From Candidatus Sungbacteria bacterium RIFCSPLOWO2_02_FULL_51_17 (lineage in GTDB: Bacteria > Patescibacteriota > Minisyncoccia > Sungbacterales > GWA2-42-14), in contig MHQW01000015.1 of assembly GCA_001820785.1 (NCBI GenBank), positions 1 to 37,064 on the forward strand: a DNA stretch of 37,064 nucleotides, read 5' to 3'. Position numbers and translations under genes: made by a program. Under the pieces are notes generated by a model, which saw nothing but the letters and a program-made list of their open reading frames with translations, did not search any database and was not told the origin of the DNA. Of the stretch, positions 21,255 to 28,729 are shown in pieces (the first letter of the stretch is position 1; each line of letters starts with the position of its first letter).

Positions 21255-21696
21255 ACCACTTTGTCATTTTTTCCCCGAAGAACCAGCGTCCAAAAATTGC
21301 AGAATAGATGATCCAGATAAATGATGCGTATCCGATCTGCCTCCTTGAGGCGAGCTCAAAAATCATTGTCTTTGAAAACTCCAACGCTTCGGGAAAGTTG
21401 TGTATGGTTCCGGCAACGAGCGCCGATTGGATACCCATGAGGGCCGCGCCCACATAGAGGGTGAGTCCTCCGATCGCAAGGGATACAAGCGCCTGAAACA
21501 CCGCAAGCCCTTCCTTCTTTCTCCCGAAATCAAAAAGAAAGAGCCAGATCATGAGGGAGTATATTCCGGCAATAGCAACGAAAAGAGATGCTAAAAAGGC
21601 AGTTTCCGCATCGCGCCTCCCGGACAGAAAGAAGGATGGGAGATAACCACCCTCGGGTGTTCCTATGAAAAGTGCGAGGCCAGTGCCGAAAAGAAT
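21253..21696 (-). CDS. Membrane protein without an obvious start codon
   Basis: The frame encodes at least four hydrophobic helices and ends FIWIIYSAIFGRWFFGEKMTKW. The first ATG, at 21552, would give 99 aa and start in mid-helix. The frame stays open and protein-like further upstream (ILFGTGLALFIGTPEGGYLP, then FLASLFVAIAGIYSLMIW) to a stop near 21755, but holds no ATG, GTG or TTG. The promoter at 21731-21704 predicts a start near 21697, next to an in-frame ATT at 21696, so a leaderless non-AUG start is one option. A mutated start codon or sequencing error is another. Function unknown. Confidence 0.6.
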   Translation of the reverse strand: MLFGTGLALFIGTPEGGYLPSFFLSGRRDAETAFLASLFVAIAGIYSLMIWLFLFDFGRKKEGLAVFQALVSLAIGGLTLYVGAALMGIQSALVAGTIHNFPEALEFSKTMIFELASRRQIGYASFIWIIYSAIFGRWFFGEKMTKW

Positions 21697-21703
21697 GCTT
21701 AAA

Positions 21704-21731
21704 ATAATATACCGACGCTTTCGCGTGTCAA
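21704..21731 (-). promoter_or_regulatory. Promoter of the minus-strand membrane protein gene
   Basis: TTGACA (21731-21726), 16 bases, TATTAT (21709-21704). A second TTGACA at 21785-21780 has only a weak -10 (TACTCT). Confidence 0.6.
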
Positions 21732-21755
21732 GAGTATGTATGAAGGGTCTTGGTG

Positions 21756-22137
21756 AAGAGTATCACGTGTGATATATTTTGTCAACTATTTTCATAGGTT
21801 ACTCTAAAACGGCAAAAACCGCAGTTAAGCGGTTTTGAAGCCGGAGCCAGCCCTGCACGTATCCCATATATTGCTTTGGTGATAAAGACGTAATACTCTA
21901 AAACCTATCCTCGCACTTATTTACGTTTTGGATCATCGGGAGTTGGGTTTTACCCCTCATTTTTAATGCGAATGATAACGCGAAGACCCAGTCAGTGTTT
22001 AGAGGGCAAAGCTCAATTTTATGAGTAATTCTACCATATTGGTAAAAATTAGCTTATAATCTTCAACCAATTTTGTGGCTCAAAAAACTATATCATATAA
22101 GAAGTTACGTGTTTAGGGGGGTATCCTTCGATGAGTG
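21756..22137. other. 380-bp gap with a possible structured RNA
   Basis: No coding frame is convincing. ATAGGTT (about 21795-21801) can pair with AACCTAT (about 21902-21908). Between them a CGGC...GCCG stem encloses a perfect AAAACCGC/GCGGTTTT hairpin, and TACTCTAAAAC occurs twice, just inside each end. A GGGT-TTT-ACCC hairpin lies further on, and a TATAAT (22055-22060) has no matching -35 box. It could be an unassigned small RNA or the 3' region of the flavoprotein gene. It does not fit tmRNA, SRP RNA or a tRNA as far as I can see. Confidence 0.35.
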
Positions 22138-23382
22138 CTAGCTATCTTTGCTATAGTATCGCAAAATATTCCACCACACCGCAAGGGCCTTGCGAGTGGG
22201 CAGGATGCGTAAGAGATAGGAAAGTTCCACAAGCTGTTTTGCGAACCATCCGGGAAGTCCCCAGAAGCGGAAAAACACCAAATCCGCGATCGCATACCTT
22301 CTGCCGACGGCAAGGATAAAAGGGTATTTTTTTGCGGCAGATATACATTTGGGGGGCTGATGTCTTATTGTGCGGAGGATATTTGTCGCCGCCAGGCGGC
22401 CCTCTTGTTCTGCCACCGGCACATTTCCAGGGAGTGGTTTTCCGGTTTCAGGACTTGTTACCGACGCATTGTCTCCTGCGGCGAAAAGCGATCCACAAAA
22501 CTTTTGAACGCACAAGTGTTCGTCAACGATGAGAACTCCTTTTGGCGATACGGGTAGGCCAAGCGTCTTGTAGAGTGCCGGACCCGTAACACCTCCGGTC
22601 CACAGTAAGATATCATAGGCAATTCTTTCACCCGTTTTTAGGACTATTGATCTTTCTTCCACCGCCATTATGGCGGTGTCCGTGCGTATCGCGATGCCAA
22701 GTTGTTTTAGGCGTTTCTCACCGCGCGTAATGACGGCGGGGTTAAACCCCGGCAGGATGGTCGGGGCGGCTTCCAGCAGGAGAAATTCGGCGTCGCATAT
22801 CTTTTTTTTTGGCAAGATCTCTTTTTGGAGTTCGCACATGAACCCGATGAATTCCGATATCATCTCAACGCCGCTTGCTCCTGCGCCTCCGACAACCACA
22901 CGGAGGTGGTCTTTGCGTTTTGCCACTTCTTCAACGGCGTTCCGAAGCCCTACGCCGTCCATGAATGTTTTTAAAGGAAAGCTCCATTCCTGAAGGCCCG
23001 GAATATTGAAATAGTTCGTTTCGGAGCCGAGCGCAAGAACGAGATATTTATACCGGAGGATGCCTGTTGTACGTAAGCGAAGTTCTTTTGCCGAAGGGGT
23101 AAGACCGACGATCTCATCGGAAATAAATGAAATGGGTTTTCCGTCAACGATGTCTCGTACCGGTATAAGGATGGAGGATTTCAGTGAAGAGTCGGAGACA
23201 AATTCTTTTGGGATGGCGGCTGTTTCGTAGAGTGCCGGTGTGTAGAGTTGGCTTTGATTCCGGTCAATGAGGATGATGGTGTATCCCGGAATCGTTCGGA
23301 TATGTTTTGCAAGGTGAAGGGCTACGCTGATGCCTGCAAACCCCGCTCCGGCAATAATGATGTTTTTTTGTTTTTCCGGCAT
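22138..23382 (-). CDS. Type II NADH dehydrogenase-like FAD-dependent oxidoreductase
   Basis: The 414-aa protein has two dinucleotide-binding folds: NIIIAGAGFAGISVALHL near residue 8 (FAD) and RVVVGGAGASGVEMISEF near residue 160 (NAD(P)H). LFAAGDNASV precedes the C-terminal FAD contact. The last 70 residues have an amphipathic, aromatic stretch (LVFFRFWGLPGWFAKQLVELSYLL), as in NDH-2 enzymes that sit on the membrane. NDH-2 oxidises NADH and reduces quinone without pumping protons. A quinone partner cannot be confirmed from this window. The gene is divergent from pgk, and the 73 bases between them hold TATACT-type -10 boxes in both directions. Confidence 0.88.
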   Translation of the reverse strand: MPEKQKNIIIAGAGFAGISVALHLAKHIRTIPGYTIILIDRNQSQLYTPALYETAAIPKEFVSDSSLKSSILIPVRDIVDGKPISFISDEIVGLTPSAKELRLRTTGILRYKYLVLALGSETNYFNIPGLQEWSFPLKTFMDGVGLRNAVEEVAKRKDHLRVVVGGAGASGVEMISEFIGFMCELQKEILPKKKICDAEFLLLEAAPTILPGFNPAVITRGEKRLKQLGIAIRTDTAIMAVEERSIVLKTGERIAYDILLWTGGVTGPALYKTLGLPVSPKGVLIVDEHLCVQKFCGSLFAAGDNASVTSPETGKPLPGNVPVAEQEGRLAATNILRTIRHQPPKCISAAKKYPFILAVGRRYAIADLVFFRFWGLPGWFAKQLVELSYLLRILPTRKALAVWWNILRYYSKDS

Positions 23383-23482
23383 GGAGAAGTGTGAAAAATC
23401 ACTTTATAGTATACCATATATATCGTAGTATGCAGGAGCAGCGCGTTCAGGGCTTATGGCAACAACACAGGGAATAAAACTT

Positions 23483-24643
23483 ATGACAATACGAGATCTA
23501 CGGATCCGGCGTGCCCGCGTTATTGTGCGGGTTGATTTTAACGAGCCGATCTCCGGTCGGGGGCATCTTTCCGATGATTTTCGCATTCGCGCCGCTATGC
23601 CGACGCTTATGAAGCTTCTTGCCGACGGTAATCAGCTGGTCATTATTTCGCATCTCGGACGGCCGAATGGCAAGAAGCGGAGGACGATGAGCATGAAGCC
23701 GATCGCGCGGCGTCTTTCAGCACTTCTCAAAAGGCGGGTCGTGTTTATCCGGGACCCTTTCAGTGTCCGGTCGCGACGGTTCCTTGCTACTTTTGAAGAG
23801 GGGAGAGTGTGCATGTTGGAAAATATCCGATTTTGGCAGGAGGAGGAGAAGAATAATCTTCAATTTGCTGAAAAGCTTTCCCGCTTCGGCAAGTATTATG
23901 TCAATGACGCATTCGGCGCTTCTCATAGGGCGCATGCGTCTATCGCAGGCATTTCCCGGCTCCTTCCTTCTTGTGCAGGACTTCTCCTTGCGCGCGAGGT
24001 ACGAGCGCTTGATCGCATGTGTCATCACCAGCGGCACCCATTTTTCGTCATTCTTGCCGGAGGAAAGGCATCCGGCAAGATTGAACTTGCAAAGAAATTC
24101 ATTCATGAAGCGGACGGCGTGCTGTTAGGGGGCGCTATCGCAAACTCTGTTCTTATGTCAAGGGGATTTGAGATCGGAAGGTCTGTTGCATACCACGAGA
24201 TGAAAAACATGAAAAAAATGTTCAACGTTTCAAGCCAGAAGCTATACACACCTCTTGATGTGATTGTCTCTCCGCGCATCGCACAGGGAGCTGGTTCGGC
24301 AATAAAATTATATAGCGGGGTCGCCGCCCACGATTATATCGTTGATGTGGGGCCCGCCACGCGCCGTTTTTTCATAAAAATGCTGAAAAACGCCAGAACG
24401 ATTCTCTGGAACGGACCGCTTGGCGTTGTTGAGATTCCCGAGTTTTCGGCGGGGACCCTTGCCATTATCAATGCACTCAAGCGCAGTAAGGCGTACAAGG
24501 TGACCGGCGGAGGGGATACGGTAGCACTTCTTCAGAAGCATCGTCTGGTGGGTGTGTTTGATCACGTGTCTACTGGTGGCGGTGCCATGCTTGAGTACTT
24601 GGCAGGAAAAAAAATGCCTGGGATAGAGGCGCTACGGAAGTGA
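23483..24643 (+). CDS. pgk: Phosphoglycerate kinase
   Basis: PGK (386 aa) makes ATP from 1,3-bisphosphoglycerate. Landmarks: VIVRVDFNEPI and VIISHLGRPNG (substrate site), ENIRFWQEEEKN, NDAFGASHRAHASI, the nucleotide region ILAGGKASGKIELAKKF, and TGGGDTVALL with the end VSTGGGAMLEYLAGKKMPGIEAL. The common GGAKVxDKI reads GGKASGKI, a one-residue shift of the Lys. ATG 23483 fits the family start (MTIRDL) and has AGGGA before it; ATG 23456 would add nine residues. Glycolysis partner of tpiA. Confidence 0.97.
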   Translation: MTIRDLRIRRARVIVRVDFNEPISGRGHLSDDFRIRAAMPTLMKLLADGNQLVIISHLGRPNGKKRRTMSMKPIARRLSALLKRRVVFIRDPFSVRSRRFLATFEEGRVCMLENIRFWQEEEKNNLQFAEKLSRFGKYYVNDAFGASHRAHASIAGISRLLPSCAGLLLAREVRALDRMCHHQRHPFFVILAGGKASGKIELAKKFIHEADGVLLGGAIANSVLMSRGFEIGRSVAYHEMKNMKKMFNVSSQKLYTPLDVIVSPRIAQGAGSAIKLYSGVAAHDYIVDVGPATRRFFIKMLKNARTILWNGPLGVVEIPEFSAGTLAIINALKRSKAYKVTGGGDTVALLQKHRLVGVFDHVSTGGGAMLEYLAGKKMPGIEALRK

Positions 24644-24670
24644 GCGGTCGACAACCTGAAGAAAAAGAAA

Positions 24671-24690
24671 AAAGCGCCGTGTGGCGCTTT
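24671..24690 (-). terminator. Terminator of the secreted-protein gene
   Basis: AAAGCGCC (24671-24678), GTGT and GGCGCTTT (24683-24690) form an 8-bp stem. The long T tract (TTTTTTCTTTTTC) lies on the minus-strand side, so it mainly ends the gene at 24698-25078; it may also slow transcription from pgk. Confidence 0.8.
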
Positions 24691-24697
24691 CCGGTCG

Positions 24698-25078
24698 TTA
24701 CTGGGGATTTTTCTTATTATACTCCTCAATGATATTTTTTGAGTCGTCCAAAAATTTCGCGAGCAATTGCTGATTGGTTCTCGGTTGCTGGGCTCCAAGG
24801 AGTACTTGCGCCGCTCCGACGATCTGGAGAAGGGCGCGACGCTCTTGGAGTGTCATTTCTGATAATACTGTATGGAGTTCATTGAGCGCCCGGGGAACAT
24901 CCTTGGCTGACAAGTTTGCAAAATTCTCTAGTAACTCCAGTGCAAGTTCATTCGCCTGTGCATTGGTAAGGTCGATTGACGTGGTTGGTCGTTCGGTAGC
25001 GTTTCCGGCGCTTATGCCAACGGGCTGGACTGCGGCAAACAGCGCTCCAAGGATGCAAATGCCTCGTCCGATTCTCAT
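24698..25078 (-). CDS. Predicted exported helical protein, 126 aa
   Basis: The N-terminus MRIGRGICILGALFAAVQPVG is a signal peptide, with likely cleavage after the Ala of GISAGNA. The mature part is all-helical and Leu/Ala-rich (NAQANELALELLENFANL, then ERRALLQIVGAAQVLLG), with no Cys. No family is recognised. An in-frame upstream start at 25111 precedes the expected transcription start, so ATG 25078 is used. The gene has its own promoter and terminator. Confidence 0.75.
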   Translation of the reverse strand: MRIGRGICILGALFAAVQPVGISAGNATERPTTSIDLTNAQANELALELLENFANLSAKDVPRALNELHTVLSEMTLQERRALLQIVGAAQVLLGAQQPRTNQQLLAKFLDDSKNIIEEYNKKNPQ

Positions 25079-25111
25079 GCGTCTTTTTGTGTTGTATAAG
25101 AGCACGACCAA

Positions 25112-25140
25112 ATGCTAGTATGTGGGCATTCTCTTGTCAA
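25112..25140 (-). promoter_or_regulatory. Promoter of the exported-protein gene
   Basis: TTGACA (25140-25135), 17 bases, TAGCAT (25117-25112). The predicted start near 25105 gives a leader of about 27 nt before ATG 25078. Confidence 0.65.
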
Positions 25141-25171
25141 TGTTGTATGGCGCTGATGATGGATTTGGTAA

Positions 25172-25196
25172 AAAGAAAAAGCGCTGAAACGCTTTT
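25172..25196 (-). terminator. Intrinsic terminator of the 79-aa membrane protein gene
   Basis: AAAAGCG (25177-25183) and CGCTTTT (25190-25196) form a 7-bp stem. On the minus strand it is followed by TTTTTCTTTTT, just past the stop of the gene at 25203-25442. Confidence 0.8.
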
Positions 25197-25202
25197 ATGT
25201 GT

Positions 25203-25442
25203 CTATTGTTTGCCGGAGAGTACCGCAATGGTCGACGGGCAAAGGATAACGGCGCATATGAGTAAGGCAGTGACGACTGAATAAAAAGAGTGATCCATCA
25301 TATATATCCCAAGGAGTCCTGCCAGGACAACAAGCCATCCCCGCATAACACGTTTCTTTTGAGAGTCGGCTGATATGGCCCAAAGAACGAGCGCGCCCAG
25401 AAGCATGCTATAAAGAATACCTAGGAATAGTAAGATAAGCAT
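25203..25442 (-). CDS. Small membrane protein, 79 aa
   Basis: Three hydrophobic helices fill most of the sequence: LILLFLGILYSMLLGALVLW, WLVVLAGLLGIYMM, and VVTALLICAVILCPSTIAVL, joined by a basic loop (SQKKRVMRGW). No family is recognised. ATG 25442 has a good ribosome site (GAGGA, 5 bases upstream); a TTG at 25463 would place that site inside the gene. It is divergent from recJ with only 47 bases between the two starts, so the promoters must overlap. Confidence 0.75.
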   Translation of the reverse strand: MLILLFLGILYSMLLGALVLWAISADSQKKRVMRGWLVVLAGLLGIYMMDHSFYSVVTALLICAVILCPSTIAVLSGKQ

Positions 25443-25489
25443 TGCGTCCTCTATGTCTGGCAAGGAACTCTCTCATTAGAGAAACAGAT

Positions 25490-27241
25490 ATGAGTATTTT
25501 TGTCAATACATCACAATGGATTGTAAAACCTTCTCCTCCGGAGGAGTTTGTTGCGCTTGTGCGAAAAAATTTTTCCGCCGAAGGCGGATCCGCCCCTGGA
25601 GGACAAGTATCAATTTCCCAATTTCAGCTACTTGCACAACTACTTTGGAGTAGGGGACTGAAAACAGAAGCAGAAGTTGATAAGTTTCTTAACCCCGATT
25701 ATGCCAAACACACCCATGACCCTTTTTTGTTTAAGGGAATGGATAAAGCTGTTGCGCGGCTTATTTCTGCAATTGAGAAAAAGGAAAAGATCATTGTGTT
25801 CGCCGATTATGATGCGGACGGCGTTGATGGAGCCGCTATCCTTTGTGAGTTTCTTAAAAAAGTCGGAGCAGAATATTCAGTTTTCATTCCCGATCGTTTC
25901 AAGGAGGCGTATGGGCTTTCCATGGCGCGGATTGATGAGTTCCACGGGCTCGGAGCAAAAGTCATTGTTACGATTGACTGCGGCGTAACCGATTTTAATG
26001 AAATAGAAAAGGCGAACGAATATGGCACTGATGTTATCGTCTGTGATCACCACCTGGTGCCGCCGCGGTGGCCGAACGCGTACGCCATTATTGATCATAA
26101 GCAGGAGGATGATACCTATCCGGAAAAAGTGCTTTCGGGGGCAGGACTTGCGTTTAAGATCGTAGAGGCGGTCCTGAAGCGCTGGAAGCATCCTGATATT
26201 ATTCCTGGGTGGGAAAAATGGCTTCTTGATTGTGTTGCGATAGCCGCTATTGCTGATATGGTGCCGATTACGGGCGAAAACCGGGTGTATGTAAAGTACG
26301 GCATTGACGTCATGAAAAAAATGCGCCGCCCGGGGCTTCGGGCGCTTCTTCGCGGGCGAGACATACTTCCCGGGCGCATTACCCAAGAGACGATTGGATT
26401 TACGATAGCACCGCGGATCAATGCCGCAAGCCGGATGGACCACGCAAATACCGCCTTTGAACTTTTGATGACCGAGAATATCGCCGAGGCAGAATGGCTT
26501 TCCCGCCGTCTTGAGGAGAAAAATCTTGAGAGGCGCAGCATTGTTGAAAAGATCCTCATAACGCTTGATGAGCGCCTGAAGAACGTTTCGGAGCCGCGCA
26601 TTATTTTTGAGGGGTCATCCGATTGGCCGGCGGGCGTTCTTGGGATCGCCGCAAACAGAATTCTTGAGAAATATCATTGTCCGGTATTTTTATATGCAAT
26701 GCTACCCGGTGTTATCAAAGGGTCATGCAGGGGGCCGGAAGGTATGAATATCGTTGATTTTATGCGAACAGCGGAGGGGCATTTTACCGACTTTGGCGGG
26801 CATGCCCAGGCGGGCGGTTTTTCATTACTTCCGGAAAAAGTATTAGAACTTAAGAGCGTTCTTGAGGCCGGTATTGTCGGCATAGAGTACGATGCGGCGG
26901 CGCCAAAGCATGAGGCGGATGCCGCGCTTTCTATGGAAGAAGTGAATAGAGATACATTCAATATCGTTCAACGCTTACAACCTTTTGGATTCGGAAACTT
27001 GGAGCCGGTTTTTCTTTTTCAGGATGTTGAGATACAGGACATGCGCCATGTCGGTTCTGACGGAACGCATGTAAAAATGAAACTTGGCCCCCAGGGCATT
27101 GGCGCTATATATTTTCGTGCATCGCATAACGGTTTTAAACAGCGAGACCGTCTTGATATGCTCGCCACCCTTCAAGAAAATGAGTGGAACGGAAATTCTA
27201 CAATTGAATTGCGCGTTGTTGATGCAATTAAGAGAGGATGA
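25490..27241 (+). CDS. recJ: Single-stranded-DNA exonuclease RecJ
   Basis: RecJ (583 aa), a 5'-3' exonuclease used in recombination and mismatch repair. DHH-family motifs: FADYDADGVDG (105-114), TIDCGVTD, VCDHHLVP (DHH at 186-188), then the DHHA1 part with FGGHAQAGGFSL. The C-terminal OB domain ends in WNGNSTIELRVVDAIK. Residues 29-35 (SAEGGSA) are encoded by a palindromic repeat (25570-25592) that recurs in the RNase P RNA gene. ATG 25490 fits; the upstream in-frame ATG 25442 overlaps the start of the divergent gene. Confidence 0.96.
   Translation: MSIFVNTSQWIVKPSPPEEFVALVRKNFSAEGGSAPGGQVSISQFQLLAQLLWSRGLKTEAEVDKFLNPDYAKHTHDPFLFKGMDKAVARLISAIEKKEKIIVFADYDADGVDGAAILCEFLKKVGAEYSVFIPDRFKEAYGLSMARIDEFHGLGAKVIVTIDCGVTDFNEIEKANEYGTDVIVCDHHLVPPRWPNAYAIIDHKQEDDTYPEKVLSGAGLAFKIVEAVLKRWKHPDIIPGWEKWLLDCVAIAAIADMVPITGENRVYVKYGIDVMKKMRRPGLRALLRGRDILPGRITQETIGFTIAPRINAASRMDHANTAFELLMTENIAEAEWLSRRLEEKNLERRSIVEKILITLDERLKNVSEPRIIFEGSSDWPAGVLGIAANRILEKYHCPVFLYAMLPGVIKGSCRGPEGMNIVDFMRTAEGHFTDFGGHAQAGGFSLLPEKVLELKSVLEAGIVGIEYDAAAPKHEADAALSMEEVNRDTFNIVQRLQPFGFGNLEPVFLFQDVEIQDMRHVGSDGTHVKMKLGPQGIGAIYFRASHNGFKQRDRLDMLATLQENEWNGNSTIELRVVDAIKRG
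25570..25592. repeat. Palindromic repeat copy inside recJ
   Basis: A run of five T followed by CCGCCGAAGGCGGATCCG (25575-25592), identical over 23 bases to 28206-28228. It holds two overlapping palindromes (CCGCC-GAA-GGCGG and GGCGGATCCGCC) and is read in frame as part of RecJ. Confidence 0.85.
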
Positions 27242-27290
27242 TGTATACTGATAGATGCCGTAGGTGGGGCACTAGCTGTAGCGTTTTAGT

Positions 27291-27887
27291 ATGAAGAAAT
27301 ATTACGCATATTGCATTCCGGAAACCAAAGCATCCGGCATATGTGACAATTGGGAAGAGTGCCGGAAGGCAGTCACAGGGGTAGAGGGCGCTCGGTATCG
27401 GGGATTTTCCACGCGAAGCGATGCCGAGCACTGGATAACGGCGGGCGCGCGGTATGGGACGAAGAAAGAGATGCTCCCCGGCATTTACTTTGATGCGGGG
27501 ACCGGACGCGGCAATGGTGTTGAGGTGAGTGTTACGGATGAGGTGGGGAAAGATTTACTGAGCTTGGTTCTGCCAAAAAAAAAGATCAATAAGCACGGAA
27601 AACATTTGCTTTCTGTTGGTGCTACAAATAATTACGGAGAATTATTGGGATGCCGCTTTGCGCTTGAGGTCGCAGTGAAAAAGGGCATCAAGCGCATCTA
27701 TGGTGACAGCCGGCTAGTCGTTGATTATTGGTCAAAGGGGTATGTCAAGATGGAGGATGTCATGCCGGAGACGATAGAACTTGCGCTTGAAACGGCAACT
27801 CTTCGCAAAGAGTTTCAAAAAAGGGGAGGGACGATAGAACACGTATCTGGTGCCGAAAATCCTGCCGACCTCGGATTCCATCGGTGA
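27291..27887 (+). CDS. Ribonuclease H1-type protein with N-terminal hybrid-binding domain
   Basis: The 198-aa protein has an N-terminal RNase H1 hybrid-binding (viroplasmin-like) domain at residues 1-50 (KYYAYCI...WEECRKAVTGVEGARYRGF). An RNase H fold follows from about 62. Catalytic residues fit: Asp68 (YFDAGTG), Glu117 (NNYGELLG), Asp139 (YGDSRLVV) and Asp193 (NPADLG). It would cut RNA in RNA-DNA hybrids such as R-loops or Okazaki primers. Between strands 1 and 3 the sequence is longer and more basic than usual. It follows recJ by 49 bases, so a joint DNA-maintenance unit is likely. Confidence 0.88.
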   Translation: MKKYYAYCIPETKASGICDNWEECRKAVTGVEGARYRGFSTRSDAEHWITAGARYGTKKEMLPGIYFDAGTGRGNGVEVSVTDEVGKDLLSLVLPKKKINKHGKHLLSVGATNNYGELLGCRFALEVAVKKGIKRIYGDSRLVVDYWSKGYVKMEDVMPETIELALETATLRKEFQKRGGTIEHVSGAENPADLGFHR

Positions 27888-27916
27888 TGCGTGATCGTTA
27901 TCTGCATCGGAAATTT

Positions 27917-27943
27917 CAAAACCCCAGCATCGCTAGGGTTTTG
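27917..27943. terminator. Terminator-like hairpin between the RNase H gene and rnpB
   Basis: CAAAACCCC and GGGTTTTG (about 27917-27943, 9-10 bp with one mismatch or bulge) face each other across GCATCGCTA. The T tract on the minus side is TTTTG then AAATTT, which is weak. It could end both convergent transcripts. Confidence 0.5.
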
Positions 27944-27944
27944 A

Positions 27945-28546
27945 ATGTATGCCTATAAGCCGAGTTCTGTTCCCGCATATCGCGTAAAAAATGTACAAGA
28001 TAGGCGGAAGGTGATCATATGTCTAGCCCTTCAATTACTCTCAGGGTCAAGCGTCTACTCCGCCGATGAGGCGGACTGACTTGCACCGGGTAGGTGTTTT
28101 TCTCTGCATACTGTCGCCAGCATGCACTGTGGGCTTTTACATTTGCCCCGCCGAAGCAGGGCGTATCCCGCACAAAGGCAGGCCCGCTCTTTTCACCTAG
28201 TGCTTTTTTTCCGCCGAAGGCGGATCCGTTTTTAAGCGGACAATGAAAGGACCTTTAGGGTTCTTTCATTGACAATTAGCAGTATGGTCTCTGTGACACC
28301 TCCGATGCACTATCTACGAATAGATAGCGAAGTCGAAGCCCCGATCTGCGTTTTGGCGCATCGGGGTATCCCGTTCATCCCGCTTTTCAGTATAGAAAAT
28401 AATGAAAAAGGAAATTATGGTGGCTGTTAGCCACTACCTCTTTTCCCGCCTCTTGCCCGGTTATCGGGTAGATAGCGGAGGTGCTCGGACTTTCCTCCCC
28501 GAATCCTAGGAAACCCTAGGTGTTGGAGCGATCACCCAGCATACGA
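27945..28546 (-). ncRNA. rnpB: RNase P RNA
   Basis: Read on the minus strand, the universal 5' block GGAGGAAAGTCCGAGC and the 3' block ACAGAACTCGGCTTATAG are present and pair as P4 (CCGAG/CTCGG). Near the middle CACAGAGACCATACTGC matches the conserved CR-I-type segment. P1 is GTATGC/GCATAC (28544-28539 with 27952-27947) and P2 is GGTGATC/GATCACC (28536-28530 with 28016-28010). At about 600 nt it is far longer than the common 350-400 nt. The extra length comes from peripheral stems, one with the CCGCCGAAGGCGG palindrome, and from an extra hairpin between P2 and P4. It processes the 5' ends of tRNAs. Confidence 0.93.
28206..28228. repeat. Palindromic repeat copy inside rnpB
   Basis: Second copy of the 23-base sequence found in recJ (25570-25592). 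Here it forms a stem-loop in a peripheral part of the RNase P RNA. Confidence 0.85.
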
Positions 28547-28619
28547 ACGAAGTGTACTACATTATGTGTATAAAATCAAGGTGTGTATAAAACCCTTTCA
28601 ATCTAGGGCTTTTATGATG

Positions 28620-28625
28620 TATAAT
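28620..28625 (+). promoter_or_regulatory. Possible -10 box upstream of the O-antigen ligase-like gene
   Basis: A perfect TATAAT lies here; the best -35 (TTTCAA, 18 bases upstream) is poor. The following 100-nt leader contains GAGGTGG at 28696-28702, a good Shine-Dalgarno but 28 nt from ATG 28730. Confidence 0.35.
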
Positions 28626-28729
28626 GACGCGTGTCTTTGAGGTTCGGGTTTGGTTCAGGTAACAAGTTCGGAACGCCCGCATTTTCATAGGAGAAGAGGT
28701 GGCAAGCGTTTCTTAATGCTACATGTATT

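Noticed and set aside
21756-22137. tmRNA, SRP RNA or tRNA in the gap
   Set aside because: No tRNA-like T arm, tag reading frame or SRP domain IV sequence could be found on either strand.
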